From NCBI RefSeq assembly GCF_030270585.1, contig NZ_BSYI01000002.1:124001-188000 (forward strand): a stretch of 64,000 nucleotides of DNA, read 5' to 3'. Position numbers and translations under genes: made by a program. The stretch comes from Paralimibaculum aggregatum. Lineage in GTDB: Bacteria > Pseudomonadota > Alphaproteobacteria > Rhodobacterales > Rhodobacteraceae. The notes beneath the pieces were generated by a model that searched no databases, was not told the DNA's origin, and saw only the letters and a program-made list of their open reading frames with translations. How positions within the stretch are numbered: position 1 is the first letter of the stretch; each line of letters opens with the position of its first letter. This document shows positions 56,392-64,000 of this stretch, piece by piece.

Positions 56392-59300
56392 CAGTCCTCC
56401 TTGCCGAAGGCGATCGCCTCCGGCCCCTGCCCGACCGGGCTGGCCAGCCGCCCGAAGGCGGGCTCCGAGCGGCCCTCGGCCGGGGGCTCGGCGCGCTCCA
56501 GCCGCACGCGCAGGTCGTACCACGCCGCCTGGCCGGTGACAGGGTCGGAATTGGACCAGCGCAGCCCGTCGCCCCTGGCCGGCAGCAGCTCGTGGATCAG
56601 GTGGTTGAGCAGGAAGCCGCGGGTGGTCTCCGGCGCGCCCTCGCCCAGCGCCCAGGCGCCGGCGCGCTTGCCGATGGCGTTCCAGGTCCAGACCGTGCTG
56701 CCATTGACCGCGCGCATGCCCTGCACCGGCACCCGGATGCGGCCATGCGCCGAGATCACCCAGGCCCAGTCGCCATCCTTCAGCCCGGTGCTCTCCATCA
56801 CCGACTGCGGCACGTAGAGCGGGTTCTCGCCGTGGATCTGCCGCAGCCAGGCGTTCTGGCTGCCCCAGGCATGGTACATCGCCGCCGGGCGCTGGGTGAT
56901 CGCGTGCAGCGGGAACACCGTCTCCGACACCGCGGCCTGCTCGAAGGGCGGCCACCAGACCGGCAGCGGGTCGAAGCTCTCGCCGATGCGGGCGCGCAGA
57001 TGCGCCGGCGGCTGGCGCTTGCCATGGCCCTCGGCGGCGCGCTGGAACTGGCGCAGCGGCTCGGAATAGAGCTGGAACACATAGGGCTGCGGCGCGTCGT
57101 AGAAGCCCATCTTCACCGCCCAGTCCTGGTAGACGCGGTTGAACGGCTTCATGAAGCGCGCCGCCTCCGGCACCTCGGAATGCCAGACCCCGCCGGCCTC
57201 GATATAGCGCGCGAGCTGCTCGGGGTTGGGGGCGCCGCGGCCCTCCGACGCGCCGTCCCCGCCGCGCCAGCCGGCCAGCGGGCCGACCCCGGGGCGGCGC
57301 TCGTGGCGCACCATGTAGTCGGCGTAATCGGCATATTTCGGCGCGCCGGCCTCGTCGACGAAGCCGGGCAGCCCGATCCGCGCGCCGAGATCGAGCAGCA
57401 CCGACTGGAAGCCGCGCACGTCGCGCCCCTCGGCCTGGGTCTCCGGCGGCACCACCGGCCAGCGGATCGCGTCGGCCGCGGCATCCGGCTCGCAGACCGG
57501 CCGGTCGAGCAGCGAGATGCAGTCGTGCCGCTCGAGATAGGTGGTGTCCGGCAGGATCAGGTCGGCATAGGCGACCATCTCGGAGGAATAGGCGTCGGAA
57601 TAGATGATCTTGGGGATCCTGTATTCCCCGTCCTCGCGCTTCGCCGTCAGCATCTCCATGACGCCGGCGGTGTTCATCGAGGAGTTCCACGCCATGTTGG
57701 CCATGTAGAGGAACAGGCAGTCGATCTCGTAGGGGTCTCCGGCCACGGCGTTGGAGATCACCATGTGCATCATGCCATGGGTCGAGAGCGGCGCCTCCCA
57801 GGAGAACGCCTTGTCGATGCGCATCGGGTTGCCGTCCTCGTCGAGCGCGAGGTCGTCCGGGCTGCGCGGGAAGCCGAGATGCGGCCCCGGCAGCGGGCAG
57901 TTCGGCTGGGTCAGGCAGTGCGGGGTCGGATGCGCCTCCACGGGCTTGGGATAGGGCGGCTTGAAGCGGAAGCCGCCGGGCGCCTCGACCGAGCCGAGCA
58001 GGGTCTGCAGCAGATGGATCGCGCGCGCGGTCTGGAAGCCGTTGGAATGGGCCGAGATGCCGCGCATCGCATGCATCGCCACCGGGCGGGCGCGGAAGCC
58101 GGCATGGCGCTCGCCGCGGAAATCCTCCCAGGGGCAGTCGATGAAGGGCGCGTCCTCGAAGGCCGCCTTCGCCAGCTCCGCGGCGATGCGCCGGATCGTC
58201 GCCGCGCTCACGCCGCAGCGCTCGGCCACCGCCTCGGGGGCGTATTCGGCATCGAGATATTTCCGCGCCAGCAGCTCGAAGACCGGCGCCGCGCGCCCGC
58301 CATTGGGGCTCGGCACCTCGCCCTTCAGCGCCGGCTTCAGCCCGGGCCGGTCGAACGGCAGCACCTGGCCGGTCTCGCGGTCCCAGACCAGCGCGCGGCC
58401 GCGATTGTCGCGCAGGAACAGGCCGAAGCCGGCGCCGGGGTTGCGGTCGACCAGCCAGCCGGCATTGCTCCAGCGCAGCAGGTAGTCGAGATCGACCTGG
58501 CCGGTGCGCAGCAGCTCGTGCACCAGCGAGAGCACGAAGAGCCCGTCGGTGCCGGGGGTGATCCCGACCCATTCGTCGGCGATGGCGTTGTAGCCGGTGC
58601 GCACCGGGTTGACCGCGATCACCTTGGCGCCGCGGGTCTTGATCTGGCCGAGCCCGCGCTTGATCGGGTTGCTGTCATGGTCCTCGGCGACGCCGAAGAG
58701 CAGGAACAGCCTGGTGCGCTCCCAGTCCGGCTGGCCAAACTCCCAGAACGCGCCGCCGAGGGTGTAGATCCCCCCCGCCGCCATGTTGACCGAGCAGAAG
58801 CCGCCATGCGCGGCATAGTTCGGCGTGCCGTATTGCTGCGCCCACCAGCCGGTGAAGCTCTGCGACTGGTCGCGCCCGGTGAAGAAGGCGAGCTTCTTGG
58901 GGTCGCGCGCGCGGATCTCGCCGAGGGTGCCGGCGGCCTCCGCCAGCGCCTCCTCCCAGGAGATCTCCTCGAACTCGCCGGAGCCGCGCGGGCCGGTGCG
59001 CCGCAGCGGCCGCATCAGCCGCGCCGGCGAGAGATGCTGCATGACGCCCGAGGAGCCCTTGGCGCAGAGCACGCCGCGGTTCACCGGATGGTCGCGGTTG
59101 CCCTCGATATGCCGGATCCGCGGCACCCCGCCGGGGCCGTCGTCGCGGATATGCACGTCGATGCCGCAGCGGCAGGCGCACATGTAGCAGGTGGTCTTGG
59201 CCACCCGGTCGCCCACCCGCGGGCTCAGCTCGAGCCGCGGCTCCGTTCCGCCGCCCGTGCCGGGATTCGCCCTGGCCGCGCCTTCGGCTCCGTCCGCCAT
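56391..59300 (-). CDS. soeA: Molybdopterin oxidoreductase, sulfite dehydrogenase (quinone) subunit SoeA type
   Basis: A 969-residue molybdoenzyme. The 4Fe-4S site is CYMCACRCGIDVHI with the distal GVLCAKG cysteine; the middle has FFTGRDQSQSFTGWWAQ, YAAHGGFCSVNMAAGG and LLFGVAEDHDSNPIKRG, and the C-terminal dinucleotide-binding domain is present. The phrases and the length match SoeA, which oxidises sulfite on the cytoplasmic side, and there is no Tat signal, as expected. I chose ATG 59300, preceded by GAGGGGCGGGAAAG, over a start at 59486 that would add 62 Arg/Pro-rich residues without meaning. Other DMSO-reductase-family reactions cannot be excluded. Confidence 0.85.
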   Translation of the reverse strand: MADGAEGAARANPGTGGGTEPRLELSPRVGDRVAKTTCYMCACRCGIDVHIRDDGPGGVPRIRHIEGNRDHPVNRGVLCAKGSSGVMQHLSPARLMRPLRRTGPRGSGEFEEISWEEALAEAAGTLGEIRARDPKKLAFFTGRDQSQSFTGWWAQQYGTPNYAAHGGFCSVNMAAGGIYTLGGAFWEFGQPDWERTRLFLLFGVAEDHDSNPIKRGLGQIKTRGAKVIAVNPVRTGYNAIADEWVGITPGTDGLFVLSLVHELLRTGQVDLDYLLRWSNAGWLVDRNPGAGFGLFLRDNRGRALVWDRETGQVLPFDRPGLKPALKGEVPSPNGGRAAPVFELLARKYLDAEYAPEAVAERCGVSAATIRRIAAELAKAAFEDAPFIDCPWEDFRGERHAGFRARPVAMHAMRGISAHSNGFQTARAIHLLQTLLGSVEAPGGFRFKPPYPKPVEAHPTPHCLTQPNCPLPGPHLGFPRSPDDLALDEDGNPMRIDKAFSWEAPLSTHGMMHMVISNAVAGDPYEIDCLFLYMANMAWNSSMNTAGVMEMLTAKREDGEYRIPKIIYSDAYSSEMVAYADLILPDTTYLERHDCISLLDRPVCEPDAAADAIRWPVVPPETQAEGRDVRGFQSVLLDLGARIGLPGFVDEAGAPKYADYADYMVRHERRPGVGPLAGWRGGDGASEGRGAPNPEQLARYIEAGGVWHSEVPEAARFMKPFNRVYQDWAVKMGFYDAPQPYVFQLYSEPLRQFQRAAEGHGKRQPPAHLRARIGESFDPLPVWWPPFEQAAVSETVFPLHAITQRPAAMYHAWGSQNAWLRQIHGENPLYVPQSVMESTGLKDGDWAWVISAHGRIRVPVQGMRAVNGSTVWTWNAIGKRAGAWALGEGAPETTRGFLLNHLIHELLPARGDGLRWSNSDPVTGQAAWYDLRVRLERAEPPAEGRSEPAFGRLASPVGQGPEAIAFGKED

Positions 59301-59549
59301 CTTTCCCGCCCCTCTTGCCGCCGGTTGTCGCGCCGGCTTGTCGTCGATCGGCCCAGTCTGGCGCCTGTCGCCCCGCCGATGCGGCGCCAGTTTGCCGCAA
59401 CCGGCTGGGCCAGCCAAGCCCGTCCGCGACCTTCGGGCGAATCGCCCGGGATTTCGCAGTGCAGAACACCTGCCGCGTCTGTGCATTTCGTCACAGAGCG
59501 GCGCCGATTTATCCGGCAGATTCGGGATTGGTTATGGGGGACATCAACC

Positions 59550-60377
59550 ATGTATTCGTATCACAGCTACGCGCTCTGCTGGATCCCGGACGAAACCAGC
59601 CCGCTCGGCGCCTTCGGAAGGGACTGGACCGGCTGGTCGCCGGACGAGGCGATGTTCACCCGGAGCCAGCCGCCGTTCGAGTTCGGCTCGATGCTCGCCG
59701 GCCTGCTCGGCGAGACCGGGCTGCACGGCCTCAGGGCGCAGTTCGCGCCGGAGTTCCGCGTCTGGTCGCCGCGCGACGAGTCGGTGCTCGGGCAGGCGCT
59801 CGAACATGTCGTGACCGAGACCGGGCCGATCGAGCTAGGCCGCCTGCGCGCCGCGCATGTGGCGGGCCGGGTGGCGCTGGTCGCCGAGCGCGGGGCGGCG
59901 GAGCTCGCCCGGCTGGCGATGCGGGTGCGGGCGGCGCTGTCGCCGCTGCGGCTCGAGGCTGCCGGCCGGCCCGCGGCGAATGACGGCCCCGCCGGGATGC
60001 CCGGCCCCGCCATCGCAGACTCCATCGTCGCAGACTCCATCGTCGCAGGGCCCGTCGTCGCAGGCCCCGTCATCGCCGGGCTGGGCGCCGCCGCCGACCG
60101 GGGCCGCCGGGCGCTGCCGGAGAGCTGCTTCCATCTGCCGCTGACCGATCGGGTCTCGGGCCTGCGCGCCGAGCGGCTGCTGCGCGTGCTCCAGGGCTAT
60201 CTCGACCGCGCCGAGTTCGGCCCCCTGGTGCTCGACCATCTCGGCGTGATGGCCCGAAGCGGCACCCGGCGCCCGGCGGTCACGCTGTTCCGCCGCGCGC
60301 TGATCGGCGACGATGTCACCAATGCCCGCTGCTGCCCGACCCGCGGGCCGGACCTGCTGCGCGGCGACGGTTCCTGA
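59550..60377 (+). CDS. DUF1045-like / 2H phosphoesterase-fold protein with degenerate catalytic motifs
   Basis: A 275-residue protein. The beginning YHSYALCWIPDETSPLGAFGRDW parallels the RYAIYYAPP...LxxFGAxWLG start of DUF1045 (phosphonate-operon 2H phosphoesterase family). The family has two H-x-T/S motifs; here they read H59-G-L (GLHGLRAQFAPEF) and H195-L-P-L (CFHLPLT), so catalysis is probably lost or altered. A patch of AIADSIVADSIVAGPVVAGPVIAG, made from a 15-bp tandem repeat near 60000-60080, interrupts the fold. It is divergent from soeA, with 249 bp between the starts. Function unknown; no phosphonate genes are present in the window. Confidence 0.5.
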   Translation: MYSYHSYALCWIPDETSPLGAFGRDWTGWSPDEAMFTRSQPPFEFGSMLAGLLGETGLHGLRAQFAPEFRVWSPRDESVLGQALEHVVTETGPIELGRLRAAHVAGRVALVAERGAAELARLAMRVRAALSPLRLEAAGRPAANDGPAGMPGPAIADSIVADSIVAGPVVAGPVIAGLGAAADRGRRALPESCFHLPLTDRVSGLRAERLLRVLQGYLDRAEFGPLVLDHLGVMARSGTRRPAVTLFRRALIGDDVTNARCCPTRGPDLLRGDGS

Positions 60378-60440
60378 CGCCGCACGCGCCCCGGCCCAAT
60401 TCCGGCCCCGCCGCCCGCGGCGGGGGGCGCCCTGCCGGCC

Positions 60441-60998
60441 TCATGCCAGCGCCGAGACCGCCTTCAGCGCCTTGTCGAGCGCCGCCTGCTCGCGGGTCAG
60501 CCTCCGGTCGATCGCCTCGAGCGCGCCGAGCTGCGCGTTCAGCGCCACGCCCTTCGCGATCAGCACGATCTTGGCGGTCTCATGGGCCTTCGCGTCCCCC
60601 GATTTCATCAGCTTCTCGAGCTTCTGGAAGCCCTTGTCGACCTCGGCGCACATCTTCTCGGCATCCTTCAGGATCTTCTTCTGCGCCGCGTGCTGCTCGG
60701 CGATGCGCTGCAGCACCGCGTTCACCTCGTCGATCGCCGTGCCCATCCGGAAGCCGAAGGCGGTGAGCCGTGCGAGCGCGCCGGTGAGCAGTTTCGCCGC
60801 CTTCGCATGATCCGCCGCGGTGCTGCGGAAGCCCTTCACCCAGCCGGTGAACTGGCGGCTCGGCGCCATCACCGCGCCGCTGGCGATCGCCACCGCGGCA
60901 TCCGGATAGGGGATCGGCACCGGCGTCGGCGCCGAGGGCCGGACGCAGACATCCGGCAGGCCGCCGCCGCTGCCGCCCATGACCGATTTGCCGAACAT
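60441..60998 (-). CDS. PAAR-like (DUF4150-type) N-terminal domain with helical C-terminus
   Basis: A 185-residue protein. Its first 45 residues (GGLPDVCVRP then TPVPIPYPDAAVA) match the start of DUF4150/PAAR-like proteins, which sit at the tip of type VI secretion spikes. The rest is a helical bundle of Lys/Ala/Glu-rich segments. It may be a spike-tip protein with an effector or adaptor tail. The ATG has GGAGGAG upstream. The neighbour at 61029 lies 30 bases upstream and is transcribed in the same direction. No other type VI genes are in the window. Confidence 0.6.
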   Translation of the reverse strand: MFGKSVMGGSGGGLPDVCVRPSAPTPVPIPYPDAAVAIASGAVMAPSRQFTGWVKGFRSTAADHAKAAKLLTGALARLTAFGFRMGTAIDEVNAVLQRIAEQHAAQKKILKDAEKMCAEVDKGFQKLEKLMKSGDAKAHETAKIVLIAKGVALNAQLGALEAIDRRLTREQAALDKALKAVSALA

Positions 60999-61028
60999 TC
61001 CGCTCCTCCTCCGGCCGGCCGCGCCGCC

Positions 61029-61517
61029 TCAGTGCGCCAGCACCAGCGTCTTGATCTGCGACGGCACGATCCGGGCGCCCGGCAGGGTCCGCGTGTTCAC
61101 CACGCGCACCGAGGTCAGCGCGCCGCCGACCTGGACCGCGACGCAGTCGAACAGCGCCGCCATCCGCGCCTGGGTGCTGCCGATGCCGGTGCTGAGCGTG
61201 CCGAGCTTCACCGCCAGCGGGTTGGCGAGCCGGGGCGGCGCCGCCTCGATGCGCGCGATCAGCGCCTCGGCCTGGCCGATCTGCTTCATCAGCTCGCCAT
61301 GCTTCTTGACCGCCTTGCCGAAATCGTCGGCCGCCGCCTTCATCCGGCGATCGACATCGGCCCGCGCCTTCTCGACCTTGCGGCGGCATTCGGCGAGCGC
61401 CTTCTCGGCCTGCTCGACCTCCTTCGCGGCCTCCCTGGTCGAGAGCCGGGCGAGCGCGGAGAGGAACTTCGCCTCGGCCCGGGAGAGATCGTGCTTCTTC
61501 GGATCGAACCTGGCCAT
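61029..61517 (-). CDS. Coiled-coil protein encoded with a PAAR-like protein, unknown
   Basis: A 162-residue protein. Residues 1-100 are charged helix (AAKEVEQAEKALAECRRKVEKARADVDRRM) typical of a coiled coil; the C-terminal 60 residues are mixed and include a possible strand rich in Val/Thr (SVRVVNTRTLPGARIVPSQIKTLVL). The family is not recognised. The start ATG at 61517 has GGAG seven bases upstream; a TTG two codons earlier lies too near that site. It probably forms a pair with the PAAR-like protein, perhaps as chaperone or cargo. Confidence 0.6.
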   Translation of the reverse strand: MARFDPKKHDLSRAEAKFLSALARLSTREAAKEVEQAEKALAECRRKVEKARADVDRRMKAAADDFGKAVKKHGELMKQIGQAEALIARIEAAPPRLANPLAVKLGTLSTGIGSTQARMAALFDCVAVQVGGALTSVRVVNTRTLPGARIVPSQIKTLVLAH

Positions 61518-61595
61518 CGCCAATCTCCGACTGCTCCCTCACGCCTTGAGCATAGCGCCGGCGGCGCCGCCGCGCCAGCGCGCCGCGCCGGACGG

Positions 61596-61624
61596 TTGCA
61601 CGGCGCATCCGCGGCGAGTAGGTA
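61596..61624 (+). promoter_or_regulatory. Promoter of the sodium channel gene
   Basis: TTGCAC (61596-61601), a 17-nt spacer and TAGGTA (61619-61624), 36 bp before the ATG at 61661. It shows the same TAGG -10 core as frmA, gcvT and the glycosyltransferase operon. Confidence 0.55.
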
Positions 61625-61660
61625 TCGGACGCCCCAAGCCGCCAGAGGAGATGGTGCGCG

Positions 61661-62521
61661 ATGACCGCCGAGGCCGCCCCCGAGACCCTGCGCCAGCGCG
61701 TCGGCCGGCTGACCGACAGCGCCCGCTTCCGCAACTTCATCCTCGGCGTCATCGTGTTCAACGCCCTGGTGCTCGGGCTCGAGACCTCGAAGACAGTGAT
61801 GGAGGCCATCGGCCCGCCGCTGCGCGCGCTCGACAAGCTCTGCCTCGGCATCTTCATCGTCGAGCTGATGCTCAAGCTCTATGCCCAGCGGCTGGAATTC
61901 TTCCGGCGCGCCTGGAACATCTTCGACGCGGTGATCATCGGCATCGCCCTGATGCCCACCGGCGGCGGGCTCGCGGTGCTGCGGGCGCTGCGCATCCTGC
62001 GCGTGCTGCGGGTGGTCTCGGTGGCGCCCTCGATGCGCCGCGTGGTGCAGGGCTTCCTCAACGCGCTGCCGGGCATGGGCTCGGTGATCCTGCTGATGGG
62101 CATGATCTTCTATGTCGGCGCGGTGATGTCGACCAAGCTGTTCGGCGAGGCCTTCCCGCAATGGTTCGGCACGGTGGGCGAGAGCGCCTATTCGCTGTTC
62201 CAGATCATGACGCTGGAGAGCTGGTCGATGGGCATCGTGCGCCCGGTGATGGAGCTCTACCCGCAGGCCTGGGCCTTCTTCGTGCCCTTCATCCTGGCCA
62301 CCTCCTTCGCGGTGGTGAACCTGCTCGTCGGCCTCGTCGTCAACTCGATGCAGGAGGCCGCCGGCGAGGATGCCGGCGCCGCCACCGACGACTACCGCCA
62401 CGAGGTGCTTGCCACCCTCGCCCGGATAGAGCAGCGTCTCGAGGCGCTCGAGACCCGGGTCGACCTGCAGGCCGAGGCCACCGCGCCGAACGACCCCGCA
62501 ATTCCGGAGGACGACCGATGA
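61661..62521 (+). CDS. Bacterial voltage-gated sodium channel (NavBac / NavAb-like)
   Basis: A 286-residue single-repeat channel with six helices. The S4 voltage sensor shows Arg every third residue (LRALRILRVLRVVSVAPSMRR). The selectivity filter T184-L-E-S-W-S-M190 followed by GIVRPVMELYP equals that of NavAb. S6 is FVPFILATSFAVVNLLVGLVVNSM, and the C-terminal tail (EVLATLARIEQRLEALETRVD) is the coiled-coil neck that holds four subunits together. It should open on depolarisation and pass sodium. The stop overlaps the ytoQ start (ATGA). Confidence 0.93.
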   Translation: MTAEAAPETLRQRVGRLTDSARFRNFILGVIVFNALVLGLETSKTVMEAIGPPLRALDKLCLGIFIVELMLKLYAQRLEFFRRAWNIFDAVIIGIALMPTGGGLAVLRALRILRVLRVVSVAPSMRRVVQGFLNALPGMGSVILLMGMIFYVGAVMSTKLFGEAFPQWFGTVGESAYSLFQIMTLESWSMGIVRPVMELYPQAWAFFVPFILATSFAVVNLLVGLVVNSMQEAAGEDAGAATDDYRHEVLATLARIEQRLEALETRVDLQAEATAPNDPAIPEDDR

Positions 62522-62976
62522 CCGACCAGAGCTGGACCGTGTATCTCTCGGGCGAGATCCATACCGACTGGCGCCGGGAGATCGCCGATGGCTGCGCCGC
62601 GCGCGGCCTGCCGGTGGTGTTCACCGCGCCGGTGACCGACCACGGCGCTTCCGACGACTGCGGCGTCGAGATCCTCGGCGCCGAGGAGAACAAGTTCTGG
62701 CACGATCGCAAGGGCGCCGGGGTCAACGCGCTGCGCACCCGCACGCTGATCGGCAAGGCCGACATCGTCGTCGTGCGCTTCGGCGAGAAATACAAGCAGT
62801 GGAACGCCGCCTTCGAGGCCGGCTATGCCAGCGCGCTCGGCAAGCGGCTGATCATCCAGCACGGGCCGGACCATGCCCATGCGCTGAAGGAGGTCGACGA
62901 AGCCGCCGAGGCGGTGGCCGAGACGCCGGAGCAGGTGGTCCGCCTGCTGACCTACGCGATCACCGGGCGGCTCTGA
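62518..62976 (+). CDS. ytoQ: YtoQ family protein
   Basis: A 152-residue protein with LSGEIHTDWRREIADGC, FTAPVTDHGASDDCG, EENKFWHDRKGAGVNALRTRTLIGKADIVVVRFGEKYKQWNAAFEAG and a final helical tail, which is the YtoQ family from end to end. It looks like a small nucleotide-deoxyribosyltransferase-type fold, of unknown biological role. It overlaps the sodium-channel gene by four bases and the permease begins three bases after its stop. Confidence 0.85.
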   Translation: MTDQSWTVYLSGEIHTDWRREIADGCAARGLPVVFTAPVTDHGASDDCGVEILGAEENKFWHDRKGAGVNALRTRTLIGKADIVVVRFGEKYKQWNAAFEAGYASALGKRLIIQHGPDHAHALKEVDEAAEAVAETPEQVVRLLTYAITGRL

Positions 62977-62979
62977 GCC

Positions 62980-64000
62980 ATGCCCCTGCCCGCGCCGCGC
63001 CCCTCCTACGCCCTCGCCGCGGTCGGCGTCGCGGCGACGATCTGGCTGCTGGTCGAGGCACGGCCGGTGCTCGAGCCGCTGGTGATCTCGGTGCTGCTCT
63101 GGTTCCTGCTGACGGCGCTGGCCCGGGTGATCGCCTGGGGCATGCATGGCCGCGGCGCCGAGCCCGGGCTCCTCGCGCATCTGCTCAGCGCGCTGATCGC
63201 GATCGGCGCGATCGTCGGGCTCAGCGTCATGGTCTCGGTCAGCCTCGCCGGCTTCCGCGAGAACCTGCCGACCTACGAGGCCAACCTGCGCGCCATGGCG
63301 CAGGAGGTGGCGAATGCCCTCGGCATCGGCGGCACGCTGGATCTCTCCAGCCTGGTCGGCGACGTCAACATGGGCAACATCGCGCTCTCGGTGGCCGGCT
63401 CGGCGGTGGGCTTCGTCAGCAGCCTGGTGGTGGTGCTGGTCTATGTGATCTTCATCTATGCCGAGGGCGCGGGCGCCGGCGAGAAGCTGAAGGCGCTGGC
63501 GCCGGACGGCGAGAGGTTCGCCGCGGTCAGCGACACGATCTCGCGCATCCGCCGCGACATCGAGACCTATCTCGGGGTGAAATGCGTGGTCGGGCTGGCG
63601 CAGGCGGTGCCGACCTTCGCGATCCTCGCGGCGATGGGGGTGGACGGCGCGGCGTTCTGGTCGGTGATCATCTTCGTGTCGAGCTTCGTGCCCACCGTGG
63701 GCTCGCTGATCGGCATCGTGTTCCCGGCGCTGGTGACGCTGGCGCAGTTCGGCAGCCTGCCGGTGTTCCTGCTGGTGACCGGGCTGCTGGCGGTGGTGCA
63801 GCTGGCCGGCTCGAACTGGCTGGAGCCGAAGATGATGGGCTCCTCGCTCAATCTCAGCCCGCTGGTGATCCTGATCGCGATCTTTGCCGGCGGCGCGCTC
63901 TGGGGCATCACCGGCGCGCTGGTGGCGGTGCCGGCGCTGGCGGTGGCGGTGATCGTGTTCTCGCGCCTCGACAGCATGCGCGCGGTGGCGGTGCTGCTCT
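62980..64000 (+). CDS. AI-2E / PerM (UPF0118) family permease, C-terminus beyond window
   Basis: The first 340 codons are in the window and stay open to the edge. Features: two to three N-terminal helices, a central soluble segment (about 85-140, ENLPTYEANLRAMAQEVANALG), and later helices with VVGLAQAVPTFAILAAMGVDGAAFWSV, SFVPTVGSLIGIVFPALV and WLEPKMMGSSLNLSPLVIL, the family's best signature. Members have been linked to autoinducer or sodium/proton-coupled export. It begins three bases after ytoQ. Confidence 0.88.
   Translation, partial: MPLPAPRPSYALAAVGVAATIWLLVEARPVLEPLVISVLLWFLLTALARVIAWGMHGRGAEPGLLAHLLSALIAIGAIVGLSVMVSVSLAGFRENLPTYEANLRAMAQEVANALGIGGTLDLSSLVGDVNMGNIALSVAGSAVGFVSSLVVVLVYVIFIYAEGAGAGEKLKALAPDGERFAAVSDTISRIRRDIETYLGVKCVVGLAQAVPTFAILAAMGVDGAAFWSVIIFVSSFVPTVGSLIGIVFPALVTLAQFGSLPVFLLVTGLLAVVQLAGSNWLEPKMMGSSLNLSPLVILIAIFAGGALWGITGALVAVPALAVAVIVFSRLDSMRAVAVLL

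Noticed and set aside
52365-59300. DMSO or tetrathionate reductase operon
   Set aside because: The molybdenum subunit has no Tat signal and its CYMCACRCG / FFTGRDQSQSF phrases fit SoeA better, though this rests on memory of the family.

Overview
The window is a very GC-rich piece of bacterial chromosome (about three quarters G+C by eye) that looks like an alphaproteobacterium, most likely of the Rhodobacterales. The reasons are the class III alcohol dehydrogenase / S-formylglutathione hydrolase pair, a tandem glycine riboswitch ahead of gcvTHP, a SoeABC-type sulfite dehydrogenase, a NavAb-like sodium channel, and BMP- and Liv-type ABC transporters. The genus cannot be fixed from this sequence. 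I found no rRNA, tRNA, transposase, phage gene or CRISPR array.

Layout. 1-5.1 kb: a Liv-type ABC transporter operon (end of the binding protein, two small secreted proteins, a BKACE-family enzyme, livHMGF). 5.1-11.9 kb: a CHASE2-cyclase, a FecR-TPR-barrel outer-membrane protein, an eight-cysteine secreted protein and an AlgX-like protein. 12.1-17.5 kb: a giant subtilase with six PPC-type repeats, then an unrecognised helical protein. 19.0-28.6 kb: a nucleoside module (TrpF-like enzyme, ribokinase-type kinase, nucleoside hydrolase, 2OG-Fe(II) oxygenase, VOC protein, BMP-type ABC importer). 28.7-32.1 kb: a three-gene glycolipid-type operon. 32.1-35.0 kb: a divergent histidine kinase / response regulator pair. 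35.5-39.6 kb: an RTX/DUF4214 exoprotein and a coiled-coil protein with acidic repeats. 42.0-45.2 kb: formaldehyde detoxification (frmA, frmB) with a YbaK and an SRPBCC gene between. 46.4-51.1 kb: promoter, glycine riboswitch and gcvTHP. 52.4-59.3 kb, minus strand: soeA, four other genes, soeB, soeC. 59.5-64 kb: a degenerate 2H-phosphoesterase-like protein, a PAAR-like protein with a coiled-coil partner, a sodium channel, YtoQ and an AI-2E-family permease cut by the window edge.

The least expected part is the non-coding DNA. Five intergenic stretches of 1-2.4 kb hold no believable gene but carry six tandem-repeat arrays with unit lengths of about 27, 101, 41, 105, 165 and 195 bp. Each stretch lies downstream of a plus-strand gene or operon and none lies inside an operon. 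Several units contain inverted repeats with paired, compensating base changes. Separately, two copies of a 19-20 bp perfect hairpin share an identical 15-nt loop GGGTGGGCGGGCGGG, a textbook G-quadruplex motif; their outer stem bases differ but remain paired. These structured repeats are the best candidate here for something undescribed.

Four transcription units begin with a recognisable TTG/TTC-type -35, a 17-nt spacer and a TAGG-type -10 (frmA, gcvT, the glycosyltransferase operon and the sodium channel). In gcvT the predicted start of transcription coincides with the first base of the riboswitch.
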